This document shows, piece by piece, positions 1 to 6,042 of a DNA stretch of 9,939 nucleotides (position 1 is its first letter; each line of letters starts with the position of its first letter). The notes below the pieces were generated by a model that saw nothing but the letters and a program-made list of their open reading frames with translations, was not told the origin of the DNA and did no database searches. Origin of the DNA: Bryobacterales bacterium (GTDB lineage: Bacteria > Acidobacteriota > Terriglobia > Bryobacterales > Bryobacteraceae). The translations under genes and the position numbers were made by a program. The stretch covers positions 1 through 9,939 of the forward strand of contig PKYZ01000080.1 in the NCBI GenBank assembly GCA_003132865.1. Direction: 5' to 3'.

Positions 1-7
1 CACGGGT

Positions 8-406
8 ATGCGCGTAACCGACCTCGGCAACCGGCCTGCCCCCGACTCCCTGCGCCAGCTATTTGCGCGGGTCGTGCGGGGGCACGGCCCCACAATCTCG
101 GTTCAGCGCCGCCAGATTCCTTACTGGCAGGAGCGGGGCTGGACTCTCAAAGGCCGCACCTATACCGGCAGCTACCGAACTCCCTACGGTGCATTCTATG
201 GGCAAATCATCGAGCATCGCGGCGGACATATTGACTTTCTCCTGTACAACCCCTCAGACGAAATCCGGCGCCACAGCCATTGGGTCTGTTTTCAGCACCG
301 GGGCAATGACTGGTACATGGTACACATGGCCAAGCAGCCCAGGGATGTTAGCTCGGGAGTCTTGACCATAGAACGATTGATAACGGAGGCTTACGAACAA
401 CAATGA
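8..406 (+). CDS. Small HxH/Cys/His protein of a ubiquitin-like gene cluster (Metal_CEHH-like or E2-like)
   Basis: A 132-residue protein that I cannot name firmly. Its C-terminal half reads as a hydrophobic strand (IDFLLYNP), an HSHWVCF segment with two His and one Cys (roughly residues 89-95), a WYMVHM strand with another His (102-107) and a closing helix (VLTIERLITEAYE). This strand, H/C, W..H, helix layout resembles small proteins that accompany prokaryotic E1/JAB operons: either predicted metal-binding CEHH proteins or divergent E2-like proteins. The family choice is from memory and unsure. The Cys could be an E2-type acceptor or a metal ligand. Its stop overlaps the start of the JAB gene in an ATGA junction, so the two are very likely co-translated. 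Only seven bases precede the ATG and they contain no stop in frame, so the true start may lie left of the window. Confidence 0.6.
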   Translation: MRVTDLGNRPAPDSLRQLFARVVRGHGPTISVQRRQIPYWQERGWTLKGRTYTGSYRTPYGAFYGQIIEHRGGHIDFLLYNPSDEIRRHSHWVCFQHRGNDWYMVHMAKQPRDVSSGVLTIERLITEAYEQQ

Positions 407-1062
407 GCACTACTCACCTGGAAGAAAAGCGCGCAGCCCTGATTGACCGCCGCGAGAAGCTGATCGCGCGATTTGACAAAGCGGCGCGGGGCCGCAAAAG
501 CCTGGTCCGCCTGTTCACCGACATCCACAAGACCAACGATTTTCTGGAGAGTCTGGACAAGATCGCCGCCGAAGCGGCCGAGGCAAAATCAGGCCCTCGC
601 CGGTACGCGGTCAGCTCGCTGTTTCTGCATGAGAGCTTCAAAAAGCTCACCAGCGATCAGGACGAGCAGTTCTTCTTTATCACCGGCTCGGAAGTGGAAG
701 GCGTGCTGGTGCTGGATCAGTGGGCCGAGTTCGCCCACCAAAAGCGCACCATGATGGGCGTCACCGCCGATACCCGCTCGACCCACAGCCTGCTGATTAA
801 GCTGGAGCAGTTCCGGCACCGGCTGCTCGGCCATTTCCACAGCCACCCCGGCAACGGCGCTGAGGCCACCCAGCCGTCAGGCACGGACACCGGCTTCCAA
901 AAACGCCTGGAGAACGCCGGCCACGTGGCGGTCATGGCGATATTCAGCCGCGACGGCTTCGTGCGCTTCGTGCGGCTGGACAAGAACTGTGAAATCGAAA
1001 TCTACGGGGAAGGAGTGAAAAACCATGCGCCCGGCATTTATCAGCTCACGAATATCAATTAA
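403..1062 (+). CDS. JAB/JAMM-family metalloprotease (Mov34/MPN/PAD-1-like, DUB-type)
   Basis: A 219-residue protein predicted to be a zinc isopeptidase of the JAB/MPN family, which in related systems processes or removes ubiquitin-like modifiers. Residues about 5-62 are charged and helical, possibly a coiled coil. The catalytic domain follows, with a candidate catalytic Glu in GSEVEG (E97), the HSHP zinc motif (H146, H148) and the SGTD completion of the motif (S159, D162). The gap between HSHP and SxxD is about three residues longer than in the textbook JAMM motif, but all ligands are present, so activity is plausible. The start overlaps the previous stop as ATGA, with GGAGG at 385-389. The end overlaps the ThiF gene by 38 bases. 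The family assignment is firm; the substrate is unknown because no modifier gene is visible here. Confidence 0.9.
   Translation: MSTTHLEEKRAALIDRREKLIARFDKAARGRKSLVRLFTDIHKTNDFLESLDKIAAEAAEAKSGPRRYAVSSLFLHESFKKLTSDQDEQFFFITGSEVEGVLVLDQWAEFAHQKRTMMGVTADTRSTHSLLIKLEQFRHRLLGHFHSHPGNGAEATQPSGTDTGFQKRLENAGHVAVMAIFSRDGFVRFVRLDKNCEIEIYGEGVKNHAPGIYQLTNIN
1010..1015 (+). promoter_or_regulatory. Shine-Dalgarno site setting the ThiF start inside the JAB gene
   Basis: AAGGAG lies nine bases before the ATG at 1025. It supports a start within the last codons of the JAB gene rather than the in-frame GTG at 1079, which has no comparable site. The coding overlap implies coupled translation of protease and E1-like enzyme. 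Confidence 0.7.
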
Positions 1063-1825
1063 GTTCACCGGCAAGGCTGTGTCTGGTGCCGAGGACCGGC
1101 AAAAGAAGATTACCGGTTTTGACCAAGCCGTCTTTTCCAACTCCAGCGTGCTGTGCATCGGCGCCGGCGGCCTGGTCTCGCACATCGCCCCGACGCTGGT
1201 ACGCAAGGGCATTGGAAGTATCACCTTGCTGGACGGCGACGTGGTAGAGGAGAGCAATTTAAACCGCCAGCGTTTCTACCAAAGAGACGTCGGCAAGTTC
1301 AAAGCCCCGGCGCTGGCCAAGAACCTCAGAGGAGAATGCATTGCCGCAAGCGAGGTCCGCGGACTTGCCTTCCGGTTTGAGGAGGCCCTGGACCGCCGAA
1401 TCGAGCTGCCTTGCGATGTCGCCGTCTGCGGCGTGGACAACAATCCGGCCAGAGTGATGGCCAGCCGCTATTTCCGCGCCATCGGGGTTCCCGTGATTTT
1501 CACAGGCGTCAGCAGCGACGGCGATCACGGTTATGTATTCGTCCAGGACAGACAAGGTCCCTGTATCGCCTGCCTGTACCCGGACATGGTCAACGACGAC
1601 CGTTATCCTTGTCCGGGCACTCCGGCCATCGCCGACATTCTGCAGGCGGTCGGTGCTTTGGCGGTCTACACGATCGACACGCTGCTGATGAGCCGCCCAA
1701 GGACCTGGAACTACCGGCGGATCAGCCTTTCGGATGGTGCGTCGGACGGCGCGGCGCAGGTAGAGGTTCGGGAAGGCTGCACGATGTTTGGGTATGGCAA
1801 GCACGAGCCGAGCCTTTTTTGTTAG
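1025..1825 (+). CDS. ThiF/MoeB/E1-like adenylyltransferase
   Basis: A 266-residue single-domain E1-like enzyme predicted to adenylate the C-terminus of a ubiquitin-like or sulfur-carrier protein using ATP. The Rossmann nucleotide-binding loop GAGGLVSH is at residues 46-53, an acidic residue closing the next strand is D70, and the family signature NLNRQ with the downstream GK sits at 78-82 and 90-91. GVDNN at 136-140 is the expected late-strand motif. A CxxC pair (C180, C183) precedes C196 in a PCPGTP context, the position where MoeB/ThiF relatives carry a cysteine. C252 could complete a zinc site, but the usual second CxxC is not present. It lacks the extra catalytic and ubiquitin-fold domains of eukaryotic E1s. 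It follows the JAB gene with overlap, as in PRTRC and multi-ubiquitin-type operons. The partner modifier is not in view. Confidence 0.9.
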   Translation: MRPAFISSRISIKFTGKAVSGAEDRQKKITGFDQAVFSNSSVLCIGAGGLVSHIAPTLVRKGIGSITLLDGDVVEESNLNRQRFYQRDVGKFKAPALAKNLRGECIAASEVRGLAFRFEEALDRRIELPCDVAVCGVDNNPARVMASRYFRAIGVPVIFTGVSSDGDHGYVFVQDRQGPCIACLYPDMVNDDRYPCPGTPAIADILQAVGALAVYTIDTLLMSRPRTWNYRRISLSDGASDGAAQVEVREGCTMFGYGKHEPSLFC

Positions 1826-1838
1826 CAGAGATTATTTC

Positions 1839-1845
1839 AAGGAGG
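1839..1845 (+). promoter_or_regulatory. Strong Shine-Dalgarno for the 53-residue gene
   Basis: AAGGAGG stands five bases before the ATG at 1851. It favours this start over the in-frame ATG at 1788, which falls inside the ThiF coding region without a visible ribosome binding site. Confidence 0.7.
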
Positions 1846-1850
1846 ATGCA

Positions 1851-2012
1851 ATGGCAAAGTGGAGAAAAAGAGAATCATTAGGTCGAGCGCTGGCGCGGGA
1901 AGGTGGCAGCATCGCCAAGGGAGTCGGCAAGGAGTTGTTTTCCATCGCGACTTTGGGCCTGTTCAGTCCCAAGCGTTATCCCAATAAGCCACGATCCGGG
2001 CGCCGCAGGTAA
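1851..2012 (+). CDS. Small basic protein, unknown function
   Basis: A 53-residue, strongly basic protein between the ThiF and ParB–methyltransferase genes on the same strand. It starts MAKWRKRESLG, carries a short glycine- and alanine-containing hydrophobic stretch (about residues 20-40, ending LGLFSPKRY) and ends in a PRSGRRR tail. It begins 26 bases after the ThiF stop behind the best Shine-Dalgarno of the window, which is the main reason to believe it is expressed. It is too short for a ubiquitin fold and lacks a C-terminal di-glycine, so I do not call it the missing modifier. DNA or RNA binding through the basic ends, or association with membrane or the ParB fusion, are possible but unsupported. 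Confidence 0.6.
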   Translation: MAKWRKRESLGRALAREGGSIAKGVGKELFSIATLGLFSPKRYPNKPRSGRRR

Positions 2013-2061
2013 AGGTTGGAGAGGATCCCCCGCCCCGGAGTAAGCAGCAAAGTAGATCTCG

Positions 2062-3159
2062 ATGAGAATTGAGCAGATCCAAATCGGTTTCCGTTACCGC
2101 AAGGACCTCGGGGACCTCCGGCCGCTAGTTGACAGCATTGCCGAGGTCGGCTTGCTGCACCCGGTGGTGGTCACGCCCGACGGCCGCCTGATCGCCGGTC
2201 AAAGGCGGCTTGAGGCTTGCCGGCTGCTGGGCTGGACGGATGTCCCGGTGACGGTGGTTGATCTCTACCAGGCTGCCCGTGGCGAAGCTCATGAAAATTT
2301 CGTCCGCAAGGATCTGCTGCCAAGCGAAATCGTGGCGCTCAAGCGGGCGATTGAGCCGCTGGAACGGCGGGCAGCGCGGGAAAGGCAGGGCAGTCGGGCG
2401 GACCTCTGTCATCCCGCCACAGTGGCGGAAAGACAGGGGGACGCCCGCGACAAGATTGCGCGCTATCTGGGCGTGGGCCGCACCACTATTGAAAAGGCGG
2501 AAGCCGTGGTCGAGGCCGCCGAGGAGGCTCCTGATGACTACGCCTATCTCGTTGAGCAAATGGACCGCAGTGGCAAAGTGGCCGGCGCCTACCACAGGCT
2601 GACCGTTCTTAAGCAGGCAAAGGACCTGGAAGCCGCACCGCCGACGCTGCCAACCGGCCCGTTCCAAGTCATCGTCGCCGATCCGCCCTGGCAGTACGAC
2701 ACCGGCTCCAGCCTGCCGTATCCCACAATGCCCATCGATGAAATCAAGGCCATGCCCATCAGCCAAATCGCGGACGAGAACGCCACTTTGTGGCTGTGGA
2801 CAACCAACGCCCATCTGCCCGTTGCCTTTGAAGTGGTCGCGGCCTGGGGCTTTGAATACAAGACACTGCTTACGTGGGTCAAGGACCGCATGGGCACGGG
2901 CGAATGGCTCAGGGGGCAAACCGAACACTGCCTGTTAGGCGCGCGAGGCAAGCCCGTCTTCCTGCACGGCAACCATACGACGGCGCTTGAAGCCGCCAGG
3001 CGCGAGCATTCCAGAAAACCGGAAGAATTCTATTCTCTGGTCAAGGCAACGTGTCCCGGCAGCAAGCTTGAGTTGTTTTCCCGCGAGGAGCGCAGTGGAT
3101 GGGTGAACTTTGGTGACCAGGTGAGCATGTTTAACCGTTGGATGGGACGTGGACGATGA
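2062..3159 (+). CDS. ParB-like/HTH protein fused to MT-A70 DNA adenine methyltransferase
   Basis: A 365-residue fusion predicted to bind DNA and methylate adenine at N6 using SAM. Residues 1-68 form a ParB/Srx-type N-terminal domain, with GLLHPVVV and the GQRRLEA version of the ParB GERR box (46-52). ENFVRKDLLPSE (78-89) is the usual ParB connector. KIARYLGVGRTTIEKA (131-146) is a helix-turn-helix. The MT-A70 domain begins near 200, with DPPW at 207-210, LWLWTTNAH at 243-251 and HSRKPEEFY at 316-324, all expected for the family. ParB–MT-A70 fusions are known from phages and conjugative elements. The ATG at 2062 is the first start after an in-frame TAG at 2053, and its ribosome site is weak. 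Oddly, residues 112-128, the linker just before the HTH, are encoded by a palindromic repeat that recurs at 7825. It follows the small basic gene by 49 bases and probably shares its operon. Confidence 0.92.
   Translation: MRIEQIQIGFRYRKDLGDLRPLVDSIAEVGLLHPVVVTPDGRLIAGQRRLEACRLLGWTDVPVTVVDLYQAARGEAHENFVRKDLLPSEIVALKRAIEPLERRAARERQGSRADLCHPATVAERQGDARDKIARYLGVGRTTIEKAEAVVEAAEEAPDDYAYLVEQMDRSGKVAGAYHRLTVLKQAKDLEAAPPTLPTGPFQVIVADPPWQYDTGSSLPYPTMPIDEIKAMPISQIADENATLWLWTTNAHLPVAFEVVAAWGFEYKTLLTWVKDRMGTGEWLRGQTEHCLLGARGKPVFLHGNHTTALEAARREHSRKPEEFYSLVKATCPGSKLELFSREERSGWVNFGDQVSMFNRWMGRGR
2397..2444 (+). repeat. Palindromic repeat element, copy 1 (inside the ParB–MT-A70 gene)
   Basis: 48 bases that match positions 7825-7872 at 42 of 48 sites by eye. 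The core CCGCCACAGTGGCGG is a perfect odd palindrome. Outside it, CCTCTGTC pairs with GACAGGGG with one G·T pair, giving a long hairpin. The copy is translated in frame as RADLCHPATVAERQGDA-like residues in the linker between the ParB and HTH parts, a place that tolerates insertions. Its structure resembles REP or Rickettsia-type palindromic elements in kind only; I do not assign it to a known family. Confidence 0.75.
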
Positions 3160-3324
3160 ATCAAAGGTTGTTGGGAGAATTTGCGATAATCCAGGGCATA
3201 TAAACAAAGCCGAAGAGTCTCGGAGTGATGCGTGGTGCCTTTGGGCGCGCGAACGTCGTTCCATTCTGCGAGGGCGAGTTGCATCCACGTTTTGGTCTCC
3301 GTCGCTTGACGTGGAATAACCCGG

Positions 3325-3645
3325 CTACCCGCCGACCGGCTTCCTGCAGAGGACGAGAACCTCTTTGGCGTGGTCGTGGTGTGAGTCTAGAGGTACACGC
3401 CAGTGACCGGACCGCACAAATCGCGACCACACGACATCAAGACCCGCCGTTTGACACAAAGCTTCGATTTCCGCTCTCATGTAACGTCGATCTCGTACCA
3501 GCAACTCTGCTGGAAGTTCGGTCCCTTCTGCAAATTGCTCCTTCCGGTAAACCACTCTGGCCGCACGATCTATCATGAAGAAATCTGGATTGAAAACATC
3601 CCCTGTTTGTTCCATCGTTTGACTCGGTTCGTCTCCTCGGGGCAA
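3325..3645 (-). pseudogene. C-terminal remnant of a class I SAM-dependent methyltransferase
   Basis: The minus strand encodes about 105 residues resembling the C-terminal part of a class I SAM methyltransferase: a GDVFNPDFF...VVYRKEQF strand region, LVRDRRYMRAEIEALCQTAGL (a helix that follows the SAM fold in these enzymes) and a final KEVLVLCRKP strand. The SAM-binding Rossmann core with its glycine motif is missing. Upstream, this frame continues without recognisable homology under the end of the 338-residue gene. The only starts are a TTG at 3645 and an ATG at 3615, both far inside the family's usual length. I therefore read it as a truncated remnant, not a working enzyme. It overlaps the 3' end of the neighbouring minus-strand gene by 73 bases in a different frame, so the junction probably lies near 3615-3680. 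Confidence 0.55.
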
Positions 3646-4589
3646 TCCCTGGCCGTCAGAGGACTTCCATTCTCTGCAGGCATATAGCTTTCGCCGCTGA
3701 ATATTTCGCTCTCTTCGCCGGCCAGCAACCGAAACAAACAGCGCAGCACCAGAGGAATCGTCCCGAAAAAGCCGATATCACACCATAGGATCCGTTTGCC
3801 GGTCGAGCCATCCCACGCCAAGGATCTCACAAGAAGATGGAATAGGTCGCCTGCCATCTTCCGAAAGGACAGGTCACGCTCGTAGTCGGCCAGGAAAAGT
3901 GCATACATTCCTTCAAAGTAGGGGGCAGACCCACTACAGAGTGCTTGGTAGATCGAGGGATCCTGAAGAAGAGCAGTTCTATATTGGCACGCACGCTCGT
4001 AGAGGGGGCCCAGGAGGAAACGGCTTACATAAAGTACCTGGCTGCTAGTCTCTTGGGCCGCGCGCCCATTAAGAATCAGTTCGCACTCGAAATATGACGT
4101 GGCATCCCTAGCTAGATAGACCGTTCTGACCCCACTCGGCAATAGAGAGGTTACATAGGGGAGGAATGCTGCAGTGGTTTGAAGGTCACCAAGGGTAGTA
4201 TCTTCCTCCTCTTTTCTGAGTTTTGGCACGAAGAGTTGAAAGCACAAGTCGCCGGACAGAACGGCCCCTTTAAGGTCGCTGAAGTAACAGCATAAACGCC
4301 CCATGGCGGCGTCGGATATTGGCATGCTTAGAAGCTCTTCAAGCTTCTGTTGCAGCCCCGATGCAATCAGCTGGCCATTCGCCGTGATGCCAGTGACGAT
4401 CTCGGCTGTTGAATATTCGCGGATAAACTTAAAGTGGGATCGGATTCTTGTGGCGTTCTCGTCAAAAAATGCACGGTAAATGTGCGTCACGTTCAGACTA
4501 CCTTGATGCGCAATCGTGGTTTGTGCAGGGAACGCCAACGCTCCATTAGCCGTCGCGGCGCACTGTTGTAAGTCGAGATTCAGTGGCAT
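3573..4589 (-). CDS. Unassigned 338-residue protein, possibly HAD/polysaccharide-associated
   Basis: I do not recognise this protein with confidence. Its middle holds VYLARDATSYFE (157-168), SQVLYVSR (183-190) and CDIGFFGT (270-277). This RD, SR, DxGxxGT order faintly recalls the region that follows the hydrolase domain in COG5610-like polysaccharide-biosynthesis proteins, but the HAD catalytic DxD start is absent. The C-terminal 45 residues after FRLLAG look unlike a folded domain and may be read-through into foreign sequence. The ATG at 4589 immediately follows an in-frame TGA nine bases upstream, and no good ribosome site is visible. It lies between a carbamoyltransferase remnant and a methyltransferase remnant on the same strand, which suggests a decayed sugar- or natural-product-modification cluster. 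Base composition appears lower in GC than the left operon. Confidence 0.55.
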   Translation of the reverse strand: MPLNLDLQQCAATANGALAFPAQTTIAHQGSLNVTHIYRAFFDENATRIRSHFKFIREYSTAEIVTGITANGQLIASGLQQKLEELLSMPISDAAMGRLCCYFSDLKGAVLSGDLCFQLFVPKLRKEEEDTTLGDLQTTAAFLPYVTSLLPSGVRTVYLARDATSYFECELILNGRAAQETSSQVLYVSRFLLGPLYERACQYRTALLQDPSIYQALCSGSAPYFEGMYALFLADYERDLSFRKMAGDLFHLLVRSLAWDGSTGKRILWCDIGFFGTIPLVLRCLFRLLAGEESEIFSGESYMPAENGSPLTARDCPEETNRVKRWNKQGMFSIQISS

Positions 4590-4711
4590 AACAATTCACT
4601 GCGGCTCGGACTTCGCCCCGGCATCCGGAACAACGGTGGCGAAGTTGCAATCTAACGGCTCGCGCTGTATTCCCTTGGGAGGATACCAAGTGCACCGGTC
4701 GGTCACAGCCA

Positions 4712-5146
4712 CTAGTCATCGGGGAACTCCGTTTGCCGCACGTCGGGGTGCTCCAGTTGTTTGGCGACTATGCAGTCCTGTAGTACTAATGCGTCCAGGC
4801 CGCTCGTGTAAAGAACAGCAAGAGCATCTTGGGGTGTCGTGGCCATAGGACGCCCCCGAGTGTTGAGACTTGTGTTTAGTACGAGAGGAAGGCCTGTAAT
4901 CTCGTAAAAAGTCGTGATCAACTCGTGAAAGAGTGGATTCTGGAGGCGATGAACTGTTTGGATGCGAGAAGACCGGTCCACGTGGGTGACTTCTAGGATC
5001 TTATCATACTGCTCAGGTCGCACTGAAAAATTAATAACCATGTATGGCGCACTCGTCGCGCCGCAGAAATACTCCGCAGCGTACTCTTCCAGTATCGATG
5101 GAGCAAATGGCCGCCAAGGTTCTCGTACTCCTCTCAGCAGATCCAT
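4712..5146 (-). pseudogene. C-terminal fragment of a TobZ/NodU/CmcH-type carbamoyltransferase
   Basis: The 144 encoded residues match the C-terminal domain of O-carbamoyltransferases. REPWRPFAPSILEEYAAEYF, APYMVINFSVRPE, VTHVDRSSRIQTV, NPLFHELITTFYEITGLPLVLNTSLNTRG and DALAVLYTSGLDALVL appear in the family order. Intact enzymes are about 550-600 residues with an N-terminal Kae1-like carbamoyl-transfer domain. Here homology stops abruptly around 5146, and the upstream minus-strand sequence up to 5232 is unrelated and very GC-rich. The catalytic N-terminal domain is therefore lost and the fragment should be inactive, although its own frame is undamaged, which suggests a recent break. TobZ-type enzymes carbamoylate hydroxyls of antibiotics, sugars or Nod factors, so the original locus was probably a biosynthetic cluster. 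Confidence 0.8.
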
Positions 5147-5231
5147 ATTATAAAGTCGCGGAAGCCGGAGGATTGCCGGCTGGCGCGCTTTGCCCGGATC
5201 TATCTTTCTCCCGGCCCGCTTCCCCCGCCGC

Positions 5232-5873
5232 CTAGAGTGTCGCGCTTTTCGGGGAAGTGAGGTCTTGCGCCGACTCGAACTGAGCGACCTCCGCGATGAC
5301 TTCGGGGACTTCGCCGAGGCCGGACCAGGCCAGTGGCACGAGGAAATGATTGCTCGGTCGCAGCAACAGACAGAAGTGCCGGATCAGCCGCTCCAGCGGA
5401 AGTTCTGCGGTGGGCACGCGGCTCTTCAGGCCCACGTCGTCAATGTGGCAAAGTTTCCAGCCGTAAGTGTTGACCGCGTCGAGGCGGTCAAGGGTGCACT
5501 TGAACGCCGATTTCTGCTTCTCTTCTCCCTTGAGTACCATCGCAAAGGGCATCCGCCCGGCCGCCAAAATGCCGCGGATGTCGTCCAGGCTGAATTCTTC
5601 GCCGGCATAGGCCTTTGTGAACGCCCACTGTGACGGGGAATTGTCAGCCAGGATGATCGTCCGGCCGCTTGCATGCCGAATCGGGTTGCCGCGCAGGCCG
5701 CTCCGGCGGACGATGAAGGGCAAGTCGGAGGCCGCCCAGTGCCCGACCAGAGCGTCCCAATGCTTCTGCATGCCGCTGCCGATCCGCGGGCGAACGGGAG
5801 AAGCCGCCCACATGGCCCCAACTCGCCGTAGGGCCTGGGAGATCTCGTCGGGCATGCTGCTGTCTGGTAACAT
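5232..5873 (-). CDS. Conserved-looking hypothetical protein
   Basis: A protein of 213 residues from the chosen start, or 233 from an upstream in-frame ATG at 5933. I prefer the ATG at 5873 because a GGAAGGCGAGG purine run lies upstream and the preceding 20 residues look non-structured. Features that look constrained are SQWAFTKAYAGEEFSLDDIRGIL, a KxxxxxLDRLDAVN segment, YGWKLCHIDDVGLKSR and a helical RLIRHFCLLLRPSNHFLVP stretch with LGEVPEVIAEVAQFE. There is no signal peptide or membrane segment. The WxLCHIxxV...NHF pattern contains spaced histidines, but I cannot connect it to a known enzyme. The gene is divergent from the TIR–GGDEF gene with about 170 bases between starts, so the two may share a control region. 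Function unknown. Confidence 0.6.
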   Translation of the reverse strand: MLPDSSMPDEISQALRRVGAMWAASPVRPRIGSGMQKHWDALVGHWAASDLPFIVRRSGLRGNPIRHASGRTIILADNSPSQWAFTKAYAGEEFSLDDIRGILAAGRMPFAMVLKGEEKQKSAFKCTLDRLDAVNTYGWKLCHIDDVGLKSRVPTAELPLERLIRHFCLLLRPSNHFLVPLAWSGLGEVPEVIAEVAQFESAQDLTSPKSATL

Positions 5874-6021
5874 CGCGATTTGGCCTCGCCTTCCAGTATG
5901 GCCGACTGCGTCGGCTTGATGCAGGGGCGGCACGCTGGCTGGTCAGGTTCGCCCGAGCAGCTAGGCGGCGTTCTGAGGGCACCAACCGAAGGGACTAGGG
6001 TAGATCACAAATGCAGACGAA

Positions 6022-6039
6022 ACCCCACACAAGTGGGGT
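6022..6039 (+). promoter_or_regulatory. Hairpin just before the TIR–GGDEF start
   Basis: ACCCCAC, a four-base ACAA loop and GTGGGGT form a perfect seven-pair stem ending three bases before the ATG at 6043. The 3' arm contains the only G-run that could act as a ribosome site for that ATG, so folding could hide it. If translation instead starts at the in-frame ATG at 6061, the hairpin is a leader structure. Its effect is an inference. Confidence 0.4.
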
Positions 6040-6042
6040 ATT

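Noticed and set aside
1259..1804. A 181-codon minus-strand open frame
   Set aside because: It is antisense to the ThiF gene with arginine/alanine-rich low-information sequence.
1814..1822. T-run as a possible terminator after ThiF
   Set aside because: It lies within the last ThiF codons, has no stem before it, and is followed by a well-placed gene start.
2049..2059. AAAGTAGATCT shared with 8118-8128
   Set aside because: An 11-base match without extended similarity is expected by chance often enough not to be reported as a repeat.
2125..2928. A 267-codon minus-strand open frame
   Set aside because: It mirrors the ParB–MT-A70 gene and shows no motif of its own.
3225..3578. A 117-codon plus-strand open frame
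   Set aside because: It is antisense to the recognisable methyltransferase tail and has no protein-like features.
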